From Anaerostipes hadrus ATCC 29173 = JCM 17467 (GTDB taxonomy: Bacteria > Bacillota > Clostridia > Lachnospirales > Lachnospiraceae): 64,000 nucleotides of DNA. Under the pieces are notes generated by a model. It saw only the letters and a list, made by a program, of their open reading frames with translations. It was not told the DNA's origin and did no database searches. Shown piece after piece: positions 7,624-16,625 of the stretch. The stretch spans positions 2,115,001 to 2,179,000 of the forward strand of contig NZ_AP028031.1 in the NCBI RefSeq assembly GCF_030296915.1. The letters are read 5' to 3'. Position 1 is the stretch's first letter; each line of letters starts with the position of its first letter. Both the position numbers and the translations under genes were made by a program.

Positions 7624-9133
7624 AGACTGTAGACAAACTAGGTGCTGGGATCATCCCAGCACCATTTTTTCCTTTAAAGTTAAATTGTATCCAAAAATTT
7701 CTTAGAAATCTTCGCTTTTGTCCATTTAGCAATCCGTTCTTACCAAGAAATCTTGCCAGTTTTTTTAGATTCATACATGCAAAAGTAAGCCCGGCTTTCA
7801 TCTCCATCCGTGCTTTTCCTATGTATTGTGTATATCGAAATCCATGGTGTTCTTTTGCTGTTCCAAAGATTCTTTCTATCGTTTCTTTTCGTTTCTGATA
7901 GATTGCTTTATTCCCTCTTACATGTCGGATATCTTCTGCTTTTTCTATATATTTTTCCCAAACATGACGTGTTATCACTTTTACATGATTCTTGCTTTCT
8001 GTACATTTGGATATCTGTGGACATTTTTCACATTGATATCCACAGCTTTTATATTCTCTGTATCCATCCCTGTTTGTTGTACTGTATCTTAGAATCTGAT
8101 TTTCTGGACAGATGTAACAATCATAGTATTCATCATAAACATATTCATATTTCTTAAAAAATCCCTCTTTTGTCATAGGTCGTTTATATGGAAACAATGG
8201 TTCAATCCTATCTTTCAGAAGTTGTCTGGCAATCGCTGGTGTCTTGTATCCTGCATCTGCCACGATCATTTCTGGTTCAAAACTTTTCACCTTTTCATAG
8301 ATTGTTTGAAATGTTCGGCTGTCATGTTCATTTCCAGGATGAACACTATATCCAAGGACCCATCCGTGTTCATCACATGCCGTTTCTACTGCATATGCAA
8401 AAACATGTTTATGTTCTCCTTTGCGAAACCATCCGCTTTCTGGATCTGTAATACTGCTCTTTTTGGTTTTTATATCGTCTGGTATCTGTTCAAGCTCATT
8501 ATGTTGATCATTCCCAGATGTGGGAGGTGTTGGCGGATTCTTCTTATTTTTATCTTTTAGAGGTTTTTTCCCATGTGCCTGTCGGTCTTCATTGATCTCT
8601 TTTTGTAATTCATCTTCATACCAGAGTGCCTGTTCATGAGCAACTCTTTTTCGCATTTTTTTACTGTTGGCACATGCTTTTACATGAGTTGCATCAACAA
8701 AGATCTCGTCCGTATTGATCAACTTATACTTCATACATTCTTCCAGAATCTTTGAAAATATCTGTTCAAAAAGATCCGTGTCTTTAAATCGGCGGGAATA
8801 GTTCTTTCCAAACGTTGAAAAATGCGGTACAGGATCCAGCATATCCAGACCAAGAAACCAACGGTAGGCAACATTTACTTCAATCTCTCGGATCGTCTGA
8901 CGCATACTTTTGATTCCATAAAGATATTGAATAAATGGAATTTTAACGAGCATAACAGGATCCATACTTGGACGACCATTGTTTTGACAATATTTATCTT
9001 CTACAAGATCGTAAATAAAGTTCCAGTTGATTGCTTTATCAATCAATCTTAGCATATGATCCTGCGGAACCATGGAATCCATTGAGAACATCATCATCTG
9101 TTCTCGTTTCTTGTCTGCATTTTTCGTCATCAT
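7622..9133 (-). CDS. IS1182-family transposase
   Basis: Full-length, about 503 residues. The N-terminal transposase domain includes MVPQDHMLRLID and GRPSMDPVML. The RNase-H-fold DDE motifs are Asp in DEIFVDATHVK, Asp in MIVADAGYKTP, and Glu in RKETIERIFGTAKEHHG. A Cys-rich segment (CGYQCEKCPQISKC) typical of the family lies between the second Asp and the Glu. The start at 9133 has GGCGG 8 bases upstream. The stop codon lies inside the left terminal inverted repeat, so the last residues are encoded by the IS end and its internal hairpin. Confidence 0.9.
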   Translation of the reverse strand: MMTKNADKKREQMMMFSMDSMVPQDHMLRLIDKAINWNFIYDLVEDKYCQNNGRPSMDPVMLVKIPFIQYLYGIKSMRQTIREIEVNVAYRWFLGLDMLDPVPHFSTFGKNYSRRFKDTDLFEQIFSKILEECMKYKLINTDEIFVDATHVKACANSKKMRKRVAHEQALWYEDELQKEINEDRQAHGKKPLKDKNKKNPPTPPTSGNDQHNELEQIPDDIKTKKSSITDPESGWFRKGEHKHVFAYAVETACDEHGWVLGYSVHPGNEHDSRTFQTIYEKVKSFEPEMIVADAGYKTPAIARQLLKDRIEPLFPYKRPMTKEGFFKKYEYVYDEYYDCYICPENQILRYSTTNRDGYREYKSCGYQCEKCPQISKCTESKNHVKVITRHVWEKYIEKAEDIRHVRGNKAIYQKRKETIERIFGTAKEHHGFRYTQYIGKARMEMKAGLTFACMNLKKLARFLGKNGLLNGQKRRFLRNFWIQFNFKGKNGAGMIPAPSLSTV

Positions 9134-9189
9134 AAAAAACACCGCCTTTCTGATAATTTTATTATACCAGAAAAACAGTGCTCATAGTA

Positions 9190-9215
9190 AAAGTCCCGGC
9201 AAATACCGGGACTTT
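9190..9215 (-). terminator. Insulating hairpin inside the IS right end
   Basis: Perfect 10-bp stem AAAGTCCCGG (9190-9199) / CCGGGACTTT (9206-9215), followed on the minus strand by TTTTAC. It would block transcripts arriving from ribB before they reach the transposase gene, a usual way for an IS to limit its own expression. Confidence 0.55.
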
Positions 9216-9227
9216 GTCTACAGTCTG

Positions 9228-9252
9228 AAACCACTTATTTCTAAGTGGTTTC
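9228..9252. repeat. Hairpin repeat at the right flank of the IS1182-type element
   Basis: Identical 25-bp partner of 7599-7623. The repeats overlap the outermost bases of the inverted repeats, so the true target duplication is about 20-25 bp and covers a whole palindrome. Confidence 0.75.
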
Positions 9253-9369
9253 TCAGGTTGAACAATATATTCAGCTGATGTGTCCATGGACTGTAGCTGT
9301 AATTATATACATGTAGTATCATTCCAACATATCAATGACAATTATTTAACCTATATCTTAACATTTCTT

Positions 9370-9984
9370 TTATATTTGCTTGCATTTTCGGTAATCTTGC
9401 AAATTTTTTATTGTTATAAATTTCATTTGATACTGTTGTGCCAATTTTGATAATTCCTCCGTTCTCATCATTGTTCCATCTTCTCTCATAATCTCACAAC
9501 ACAATCCACATTCTTTTAAACCTGCCAATCTACATAAATCTACCGTTGCCTCGGTATGTCCGTTTCTTTCTAATACTCCATTTTTCTTTGCTTTTAATGG
9601 AAACATATGTCCTGGTCTTCGGAAATCTTCTGGTTTTGCATCTTCCTTAACACATGCAAGAGCTGTAATCGAACGTTCTACCGCTGAAATTCCTGTCGTT
9701 GTTGTAATATGATCAATGGATACTGTAAATGCTGTTTCGTGATTGTCTGTATTATTTTCTACCATCTGTGGCAGTTTTAGTTTTTCTACATATTCCTCTG
9801 ACATTGGCATACAGATCAGTCCTTTTCCATGTGTTGCCATGAAATTAATATTTTCTGTGGTTGCAAATTGTGCTGCACAAATAAAATCTCCCTCGTTTTC
9901 TCGATCCTCATCATCTGTTACCAAAATAATCTTCCCTCTTCTTAAATCTTCTAATGCTTCTTTAATTGTATGAAACGTTACCAT
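9370..9984 (-). CDS. ribB: 3,4-dihydroxy-2-butanone-4-phosphate synthase
   Basis: Converts ribulose 5-phosphate to 3,4-dihydroxy-2-butanone 4-phosphate plus formate, the four-carbon unit of riboflavin. The 204-residue protein has the metal/substrate motif [11 protein letters not shown] near the N-terminus, and [14 protein letters not shown] with the second metal-binding His near residue 143. It lacks the GTP cyclohydrolase II domain of the RibBA fusion. The start at 9984 is chosen because GGAGG lies 7 bases before it. The gene stands alone behind an FMN riboswitch, so it is presumably shut off when FMN is plentiful. Its original terminator appears to carry the IS insertion. Confidence 0.93.
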   Translation of the reverse strand: MVTFHTIKEALEDLRRGKIILVTDDEDRENEGDFICAAQFATTENINFMATHGKGLICMPMSEEYVEKLKLPQMVENNTDNHETAFTVSIDHITTTTGISAVERSITALACVKEDAKPEDFRRPGHMFPLKAKKNGVLERNGHTEATVDLCRLAGLKECGLCCEIMREDGTMMRTEELSKLAQQYQMKFITIKNLQDYRKCKQI

Positions 9985-10065
9985 CTTGTTTCCTCCTAAC
10001 ATTGTTCTAAAGTTTTTGTTGATGATTTCTTTTATTGATTATCCTATACCGCCTCCATTAAAAAA

Positions 10066-10090
10066 TGCCCTGGACAAAACGTTCAAGGCA
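10066..10090 (-). terminator. Intrinsic terminator of the FMN-riboswitch expression platform
   Basis: Stem TGCCTTGAAC / GTCCAGGGCA on the minus strand (one mismatch and one wobble), followed by TTTTTTAATGG, about 80 bases before the ribB start. Its position between aptamer and gene makes it the probable OFF structure. A near copy occurs at 10742-10768. Confidence 0.75.
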
Positions 10091-10124
10091 TAATAAAAAT
10101 ATTTGAATTGTTTATATATAAATC

Positions 10125-10158
10125 AATTGCTCTGGAATAAAAATATCCCAGAGCAATT
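10125..10158 (-). other. 11-bp hairpin between aptamer and terminator
   Basis: Perfect arms AATTGCTCTGG (10125-10135) and CCAGAGCAATT (10148-10158). There is no clear U-tract, so it may be an anti-terminator or a spacer element of the riboswitch rather than a terminator. Confidence 0.45.
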
Positions 10159-10187
10159 AATCATAGTTAAAGAAACTTTTTCATGTT

Positions 10188-10296
10188 TTTTTCTTCTTTC
10201 ATCCAGACTATACTGTCGGCTTCGGAATTTCACCGAATCATGCCTTACGGCTCGTGGGCTTTACCACCGGTAGGGAATTACACCCTGCCCTGAAGT
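10188..10296 (-). ncRNA. FMN riboswitch (RFN element)
   Basis: The minus strand reads the conserved RFN core: CTTCAGGGCAGGGTG at the 5' side, AATTCCCTACCGGTGGTA, AGCCCACGAG, CGGTGAAATTCCG, CCGACAGTATAGTCTGGATG and a closing GAAAGAAG. FMN binding to this aptamer represses downstream riboflavin genes, here ribB, apparently by transcription termination at 10066-10090. Confidence 0.95.
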
Positions 10297-10380
10297 TTTT
10301 TATTTAATTGTATAGTAATTATAATATGTTTATATTTTAATGTCAAGTTTTTAACTAATTAATGCATATTTGTCTTAATG

Positions 10381-10580
10381 AGTAATTTTTTCCTTATTGC
10401 TTGTATCAAGATTTCCCGTTGGTTCATCTGCAAGTATAATCTTTCATGGTTTTAACATCGTTCTTGCAATTGCTATTCTTTGTTGTTCTCCACCACTTAA
10501 TTCGCAAACCTTATGTCCCAGATATTCCAACTTTCTCTAAAGATTCTTCTAACTCTTTTTCTTTAAAATTCTTTGTTGAA
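10381..10580 (-). pseudogene. Remnant of an ABC-transporter ATPase (LolD/MacB type)
   Basis: On the minus strand the fragments read LEESLEKVGISG, then after a frameshift HKVCELSGGEQQRIAIARTM and, after an in-frame TGA, KIILADEPTGNLDT. These are the signature and Walker B motifs of an export-type ATPase. The N-terminal half with Walker A is missing. At least one frameshift and one nonsense mutation make it a clear pseudogene. No permease remnant is seen next to it. Confidence 0.8.
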
Positions 10581-10733
10581 TTGCAAAACTAAATTCCAGT
10601 CCATTTAAGTCAAAGCCAGAAGTTAGTTTTGCAAACTATCCCCAGAAATTACTATTGCAAATAAAAAATTATGATATATTAATGATTCAGATTAAAAATT
10701 TCTTTTAATCTTTTTTCGATTATCTATCGTCTT

Positions 10734-10799
10734 CATTAAAAATGCCCTGAACAAAATGTTCAAGGCATAATAAAAATATTTGAGTTGTTTATATATAAA
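10734..10799 (-). repeat. Duplicate of the ribB leader terminator segment
   Basis: These 66 bases match 10056-10122 with about four differences, including the hairpin (TGCCCTGAAC/GTTCAAGGCA) and the downstream TTTATATATAAA. The copy lies about 240 bases after lacM on the same strand and could serve as terminator of the lactose operon. The 10800-11004 interval between them shows only short broken frames. Confidence 0.7.
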
Positions 10800-11004
10800 A
10801 AGACAAAATATGCATATTAAACAAATTTTATCTTTATTATATTGATTTTTTTTGCAACTGCTCTTTATAATCTATGTTGCACTTCTCTCGGTAACACTTC
10901 GTGATTTAATGAGTTTACCGACTAAATCTACCGTTGGTCCTAATCAAAAAAGCTTTTTATCCAATCTCTAGTAATCTTAACATTCATATGTGTCCCTACT
11001 TTGC

Positions 11005-11958
11005 TTAACAGATAGTAAATGAATAATCTATATCTTCTTCTGCACTGATACAATATTCATCTTCTACATTGCTGCCCCAACTGTCAATGCCTCCAACACC
11101 TCGAACTGCTCCATAAATACAAAGAATCGTTCTTCTTGCTGGTGGCAATTCTTCATGATGCAATGCATTTTCAATTTCAGATGCTGTATAAGGTAAGCAT
11201 GAAAAAGCAAATGGCTCATCTTTTTTCTCAATACGAAGTGTTTGAGATGAATAATCTGTCCTGCTATTATCGAGACTCGTATGTCTTACAATATCTACCC
11301 ATTCTGTATCCATTCTCATACCACATTCCTGTGGAACAAGATATGGTGTTAGGCTCAAATCAGAAACTTCATAGACTCCTTCTATTGCTCCTGCTTTTCT
11401 ATCTGGATAAGTTTCTCCTGATAATCCTTTATATAAATATTTATCTGCCAACGTTGGCATAACAAACCTCATACCAAAGACTGGGAATTCAGGTAATCCT
11501 TTAACACCATTATAATGCACATTCACCTGAATTTTTCCTGTAATATCTACCGTATATGTTACAACAACCGTTGTAGAAGGAGTATTGATTGTTTCATAAG
11601 TATATTGAACCCTGATCTCATCAGCTGAAACATCTCCTTCATAACTATTATTATCTGGTGCATATATTTTTTGTACTTCACCATCCATAAAAACCTGAAC
11701 ATCTTTACAATCGATAAACATATCGGCTGAAAGCCAGCTTCCACTCTTAATATGAAATTTACTTCCTCGATCATTATCTGTCAAGGCTCTCCAAAAAGTA
11801 GGCTTTGGACAGCGATATAACCATTCATATCCATTTTTTACTATAGATTCTAATCCACCTTGTGCATAAGAAAATATATAATTAAATTCTTTACCATGTA
11901 CACCAAGTGTATAATCACCATATACAACTCTTAATTTACTTTTATCTGTATAAGCCAT
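11005..11958 (-). CDS. lacM: Beta-galactosidase small subunit (LacM type)
   Basis: A 317-residue protein corresponding to the C-terminal beta-sandwich domain (Bgal_small_N) of single-chain LacZ. Recognisable are FWRALTDNDRG and the GGIDSWGSNV segment near the C-terminus, which contributes to the active-site wall in LacZ. In heterodimeric GH2 enzymes this chain has no catalytic residues of its own and works only with LacL. It starts inside lacL (17-bp overlap) with GTGAGG 7 bases before the ATG, so the two subunits are translationally coupled. Confidence 0.92.
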   Translation of the reverse strand: MAYTDKSKLRVVYGDYTLGVHGKEFNYIFSYAQGGLESIVKNGYEWLYRCPKPTFWRALTDNDRGSKFHIKSGSWLSADMFIDCKDVQVFMDGEVQKIYAPDNNSYEGDVSADEIRVQYTYETINTPSTTVVVTYTVDITGKIQVNVHYNGVKGLPEFPVFGMRFVMPTLADKYLYKGLSGETYPDRKAGAIEGVYEVSDLSLTPYLVPQECGMRMDTEWVDIVRHTSLDNSRTDYSSQTLRIEKKDEPFAFSCLPYTASEIENALHHEELPPARRTILCIYGAVRGVGGIDSWGSNVEDEYCISAEEDIDYSFTIC

Positions 11959-13843
11959 AGTAATACCTCACTTCCTGCATTGCTGGTTTTTCTTTTCGAT
12001 CAGCAAATACGATTCCATTTCCTGAGAATTCGTAGTCTGATGGCCTGTCATCAAAGTCTCCTCCATAGCGTAGAACTTCTTTTCCTGTTACATGATCTTT
12101 TACTAAAATTGCTTGATCAATAAAATCCCATATGAATCCACCCTGATACATTTCAAATTCATCAATCAGTTTAATATAAGAATCAAATCCTCCTAAGGAG
12201 TTTCCCATATCATGCATATACTCGCAAAGAAGATATGGCTTCTTCGGATGGTTGCTCAGATATTCCCTTATCTCATAAGGCTTTGCATACATACGACTTT
12301 CTACATCAGATATGGTATCCTCATACTGTCTTGTATAGAAGGAGCCTTCATAATGAACTAGTCTTCCATCCTGTCTCTCCTTAAAGTAAGTATTCATAGC
12401 CTTAATATCATCACCTGCATAGGATTCATTTCCAAGTGACCAGAAAAGAATAGATGTATGATTCTTAAACGTCTCATAATTTGTTCTGGCTCTATCTACT
12501 ACAACCTCTCTCCACTGTGAAATGGATCCTGGGATATTGACTGACGGCTCAACCGCACCAAGCTTCTGCCATGAGCCATGACTCTCTAAGTTTGTCTCCG
12601 CCATCACATAGATTCCAGCATCATCACACATGTAATACCACGGAATTTGATCCGGATAATGGCAGGTTCTTACTGCATTGATGTTGTTTCTTGTCATACA
12701 GTTTATATCAGAAACCATATCCTCCAAGCCGATGCATCTTCCGGTTTTTGGATTCCACTCATGTCTGTTAACACCATTGATAATCAGTCGTTCTCCATTT
12801 AAAAGCATTACCTTGTTCTTGATTTCAATTCTTCTAAATCCAATTCTGTACGGAACAACTTCTATGATTTCTCCATCTGCTTTTAATAATTCGATGTAAG
12901 CCTTGTAAAGATATGGCGTATGATCATCCCACTTTTTAATGTCTTTGATATCGTCTGATATGCTGCCAACAAAGTCTCCATCTTTATCTTCTAATTCAAT
13001 ATTTCTTTCTAAGATAACCTGGTCATCCACATTTTTTAATATAATCCGTGCACACACATCCTGATTTTCTGTAGCAGATACACGAATATTTGTATTTAAT
13101 GTTCCGCTCACATTATCCTCATTCAGCACCGGATTCAACCACATATCCTCCACATGTGCTTCCGGAAGTGCTCTAAGAGATACATTTCGGAAGATACCGA
13201 AGAAGCGGAAGAAATCCTGATCCTCTAAGAATGCTGCACTGCACATCTTGTGAATCTGAACTGCAAGCACATTATCCTTTTCCCTGATATATGGTGTCAG
13301 ATCAAATTCGGATGGTGTAAAGCTGTCTTCTGCATAGCCTATAAATTCACCGTTCAACCATACATACATCGCCTGCTCCACACCTTCAAAGAACAGTCTA
13401 ACTCTCTTACCACAAAGCTCCTTATCCAAGTCAAATTTTTTAATATACGAACCAACCGGATTATACTCAGCTTCGCTGAACATTCCTGTTCCATCTCCTG
13501 CACTCTCTATACTGTAAGCACCCCTTCTGTAGTTCTTACCTTCCCAAGGATACAGGGTATTGATATAACGAATCTGATCATAACCGGCAAGCTCAATATG
13601 ACCCGGAACCATAATCTTATCAAAATATGATGTATCATAATCCTCTTTATAAAAATCAGCCGGTCTGCTCATCGCATTTCTGCTAAAACAAAATTTCCAC
13701 TGTCCATTTAATGATTGTATTAAGTTATGTGAATTGCTGTTCAACGCTTCATAATTTGTGAAATAGTCATGATCGCTATGTGCTGCAATCTGATTCACTC
13801 TGAATATTTCCGGATTATCAATCCATCTGATATCTGCGTTCAT
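11942..13843 (-). CDS. lacL: Beta-galactosidase large subunit (LacL type, GH2)
   Basis: Hydrolyses lactose and related beta-galactosides in the cytosol. The 633-residue chain contains the jelly-roll, immunoglobulin-like and TIM-barrel domains. The acid/base is Glu473 in LFWSLGNES and the nucleophile Glu541 in YLLCEYMHDMGN, close to Glu461 and Glu537 of E. coli LacZ. The protein ends where LacZ continues into the domain supplied here by lacM. Start 13843 is preferred over 13849 because GCGAGG is 7 bases upstream. It is the middle gene of permease-lacL-lacM. Confidence 0.93.
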   Translation of the reverse strand: MNADIRWIDNPEIFRVNQIAAHSDHDYFTNYEALNSNSHNLIQSLNGQWKFCFSRNAMSRPADFYKEDYDTSYFDKIMVPGHIELAGYDQIRYINTLYPWEGKNYRRGAYSIESAGDGTGMFSEAEYNPVGSYIKKFDLDKELCGKRVRLFFEGVEQAMYVWLNGEFIGYAEDSFTPSEFDLTPYIREKDNVLAVQIHKMCSAAFLEDQDFFRFFGIFRNVSLRALPEAHVEDMWLNPVLNEDNVSGTLNTNIRVSATENQDVCARIILKNVDDQVILERNIELEDKDGDFVGSISDDIKDIKKWDDHTPYLYKAYIELLKADGEIIEVVPYRIGFRRIEIKNKVMLLNGERLIINGVNRHEWNPKTGRCIGLEDMVSDINCMTRNNINAVRTCHYPDQIPWYYMCDDAGIYVMAETNLESHGSWQKLGAVEPSVNIPGSISQWREVVVDRARTNYETFKNHTSILFWSLGNESYAGDDIKAMNTYFKERQDGRLVHYEGSFYTRQYEDTISDVESRMYAKPYEIREYLSNHPKKPYLLCEYMHDMGNSLGGFDSYIKLIDEFEMYQGGFIWDFIDQAILVKDHVTGKEVLRYGGDFDDRPSDYEFSGNGIVFADRKEKPAMQEVRYYYGLYR

Positions 13844-13911
13844 TTTCATACCTCGCTTTCTAATTTTACATTTAGCCCCAAAAGTAAATATTCACTCTGG
13901 AGGCTATTTCT

Positions 13912-15267
13912 TTATTCCATACTTTCTTTTAACTGTTCGTTTGCACCTTCAATATTCATGAATGAAAGAATGATTGTGATAATCAAATCAAACGCAAATG
14001 GTAACCACAAGTACATAACATTCATCATACTGATACAGCTTGCTGACTGAACAGCTACATTATTAACATATCCGCTTGCATCCAGTAACCATCCTGAAAG
14101 TGCTACACCAATACCACCACCAAGCTTTGTACCAAAAGATGTACACGAAAACATAGACCCATCAATTCTCTTACCAGTCTTAAGATATGTATGCTCTGAA
14201 CAGTTTGCGATAACTGCTCCAACATCACCTTGCCAAGGTCCTTCACCAAGAGATGTTAATACGGTAAACACTAACATAAGAGGAATGCTTCCTAAATATC
14301 CAGCTACAACAATTCCCAAACGACAGATTGTAGCAAATACATAGCTGTACTTATTAAGCTTGTACATTCCTCTTGCTTTTGCAACCAATGTAGGTGTGAT
14401 AGCAAGTGCTATAATCAATGGAATATTAATTGCCCACGAGAATACACCGAAGAGTTTCTGATTAAAAAGCACATACGTCATAAAGTAAGTTCCAACGCTA
14501 AGCATAGCTGCTCTTAACTGCTGAAGAATATATACAACGCAAATCATGACAAAATATTTATTAGATATAAGTAGCTTAAATGTTTCTGCCAATGTAAGCT
14601 TACTGTCTTCTTCCTCTTTTCCATCTCTAAGCTCCGCATCAGAAAGTTCCTTAACCGAAAAGCATGACAATGTATTTGATATGATACCAACGATACAGTA
14701 TATGATTGCTACAATTCTCCATGCTGCTGCCCCACCGCCAAATGATGCTACAAGTCCAAATGTGATGGACTGAATCAAAAGATTGGTACCAAATGAGAAC
14801 ATAAATCTAAATGAACCCATTTCAACACGCTCTTTCGCATTCTTTGTTACAAGCGATGTCAATGCTGCATAAGCAATATTATTTGCTGTGTAGAATACTG
14901 CGTTTAATAATGTGTATGCAATAAAGAACCATGCATACTGTGCAGTCTTGCCCAGACTGGTTGGAATAGCAAATACACCAAACAATGTTACAGCACATCC
15001 AAAGAATCCATAAAACATCCATGGTCTGGCTTTTCCCATCTTGCTCTTTGTTCTGTCAATCATAGAACCAAAGAAAATATCTGATACACCATCAAATAAT
15101 TTCGATACAGCAATTAATGTACCGACAATACCTGCATTTAAGCCTATGGTGTCTGTCAAATAAATCATTACAAAAGATGTCAGAAATGCATATACAACAT
15201 TTCCTGCAATATCGCCTGATCCATAACCCACTTTGTTATACCATTTTAGGTATTTCCTCTCTTCCAT
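13912..15267 (-). CDS. GPH-family sugar:cation symporter (lactose permease)
   Basis: A membrane protein of 451 residues with about 12 transmembrane segments, of the glycoside-pentoside-hexuronide family (MelB/LacS group). Motifs seen: GYGSGDIAGN near the N-terminus and FDGVSDIFFGSMIDRTKSKMGKARPW in the first inner loop. It has no C-terminal EIIA-like domain, so it is a plain symporter unlike streptococcal LacS. As first gene of the operon it most likely imports lactose or another galactoside. The ATG at 15267 with AAGGAG upstream is preferred over 15294. Confidence 0.88.
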   Translation of the reverse strand: MEERKYLKWYNKVGYGSGDIAGNVVYAFLTSFVMIYLTDTIGLNAGIVGTLIAVSKLFDGVSDIFFGSMIDRTKSKMGKARPWMFYGFFGCAVTLFGVFAIPTSLGKTAQYAWFFIAYTLLNAVFYTANNIAYAALTSLVTKNAKERVEMGSFRFMFSFGTNLLIQSITFGLVASFGGGAAAWRIVAIIYCIVGIISNTLSCFSVKELSDAELRDGKEEEDSKLTLAETFKLLISNKYFVMICVVYILQQLRAAMLSVGTYFMTYVLFNQKLFGVFSWAINIPLIIALAITPTLVAKARGMYKLNKYSYVFATICRLGIVVAGYLGSIPLMLVFTVLTSLGEGPWQGDVGAVIANCSEHTYLKTGKRIDGSMFSCTSFGTKLGGGIGVALSGWLLDASGYVNNVAVQSASCISMMNVMYLWLPFAFDLIITIILSFMNIEGANEQLKESME

Positions 15268-15294
15268 GTAAAAATTTCTCCTTTCATTTACCAT

Positions 15295-15616
15295 AATGTT
15301 TTCTCAATTTCTTTATACATAGTATATATATAATTATTGTCAAAGACCATTTCATAAATTATTCAAAACATACACAAAACAACACTATCAACAAAAAAAT
15401 GTATATATTTTTTTGTTTTTTATTATTTTTAACATACACTTTTTTGAACTTTCATTGAAATTCTATCAAATTTACATAAATATAGAGATATTTTTTATCA
15501 TTTCAAATTAAAATAGACAGTATAGTTGTAAAATGGTAAAATTATATAGTAAATATAAGTGAATTTTTGCATCGATCTTTCATATTTTCGATTCATTCTA
15601 TATGTAAGGAGCTATA
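15295..15616. promoter_or_regulatory. Divergent control region of the lactose operon and araC-type gene
   Basis: This is 320 bases of very AT-rich DNA. A minus-strand promoter candidate is TTGACA (15338-15343) with TATGTA at 15316-15321 (16-bp spacer). AraC operators are expected here, but I cannot point to a convincing repeat. Confidence 0.45.
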
Positions 15617-16495
15617 ATGTATACAAATAATGCATATCTAAACAATTCAACCATTGACCGAAAAGACAAATCCAAACCTCTTGTCATAACTATGTGTGGA
15701 ACTTATAAATTATATACACGTCCCAAACTCCCCACATGGCGACCTCGTGGTAGACTAGATTTTCAATTACTCTATATTGCTGCTGGAAAAGCACATTTTC
15801 ATTTTGATAACAATGATGAAGAAACTATTGTTCATGCTGGTCATATGGTTCTATATCGTCCAAAAGAACCACAAAAATACGAATATTACGCAAAAGATCA
15901 AACTGAAGTTTACTGGGTTCACTTTACTGGAAACAATGTCACGAACCTGCTTCGTTCTTATGGACTTACTAATAAAAAAGTTTTTCACTGTGGATCCGGT
16001 GCAGAATATCAAAATCTGTTTTGTTCTATGATAAAAGAATTGCAAATGTGCCAAGATGGTTATGAAGAAATGCTTGAAATATATTTACGACAGATTTTTA
16101 TCAGACTTCAGCGACATTTTAAATCATCTCTCAATTCTGATAATTCACATGCTTTCGAAGAAATAGATAACGCAATCTCTTACTTTTGTGAACATTATAA
16201 TGAACCAATTAATATTGATGATTATGCCAAAGAAAATCATTTTAGTACTAGTTGGTTTATCCGTAATTTTAAATTATACACTGGGATTACACCAAAACAG
16301 TATATTCTAAAAAAAAGAATATATAATGCAGAGGCATTACTTCAAAATACACAATATAATATCAATGAAATCGCACAGATTATTGGTTATGACAATCCTC
16401 TGTATTTTAGCCGTGTTTTTCAAAAGACAAAAGGAATATCGCCTTCTGAGTATCGCAAAAACATATCACAACGTGTATTCAATTCTTCTTTATAA
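15617..16495 (+). CDS. AraC-family regulator of the lactose operon
   Basis: Predicted activator of 292 residues. The N-terminal half has a cupin-like sensor pattern (FHFDNNDEETIVHAGHMVLYRPKEP). The C-terminal 100 residues hold two helix-turn-helix motifs, ending in the signature IAQIIGYDNPLYFSRVFQKTKGISPSEYRK. GTAAGGAG precedes the ATG. It is divergent from the permease-lacL-lacM operon, so I infer control by a galactoside ligand. No other target is nearby. Confidence 0.9.
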   Translation: MYTNNAYLNNSTIDRKDKSKPLVITMCGTYKLYTRPKLPTWRPRGRLDFQLLYIAAGKAHFHFDNNDEETIVHAGHMVLYRPKEPQKYEYYAKDQTEVYWVHFTGNNVTNLLRSYGLTNKKVFHCGSGAEYQNLFCSMIKELQMCQDGYEEMLEIYLRQIFIRLQRHFKSSLNSDNSHAFEEIDNAISYFCEHYNEPINIDDYAKENHFSTSWFIRNFKLYTGITPKQYILKKRIYNAEALLQNTQYNINEIAQIIGYDNPLYFSRVFQKTKGISPSEYRKNISQRVFNSSL

Positions 16496-16515
16496 ATTTT
16501 GTATAAAAAAATAGA

Positions 16516-16537
16516 GATACTTTGTAATTAAAGTATC
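16516..16537 (-). terminator. Terminator after rlmD-like gene
   Basis: Stem GATACTTT (16516-16523) / AAAGTATC (16530-16537). On the minus strand it is followed by TCTATTTTTTTA. It separates the convergent araC-type gene and the methyltransferase gene and may work weakly for the former. Confidence 0.65.
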
Positions 16538-16625
16538 CCTATAATTTATCATCTGTCCGATGATTTACTTTCACTTATTTTCTTAAAACTAAAATGCTTC
16601 ACAAACCGCTTAAATTCAAGGATTT

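Larger units (their letters stand above)
7621..9229 (-). mobile_element. IS1182-family insertion sequence
   Basis: Bounded by a perfect 17-bp terminal inverted repeat TTCAGACTGTAGACAAA (7621-7637; complement at 9213-9229). Just inside the left end is an 11-bp hairpin (GGTGCTGGGAT/ATCCCAGCACC, about 7641-7663). Just inside the right end is the hairpin AAAGTCCCGG/CCGGGACTTT. The whole element sits between two copies of the same 25-bp palindrome. The transposase frame is intact, so the element may be active. Confidence 0.8.

Noticed and set aside
7810-8560. Several plus-strand frames inside the IS1182-type element
   Set aside because: Antisense shadows of the transposase gene; no family resemblance.
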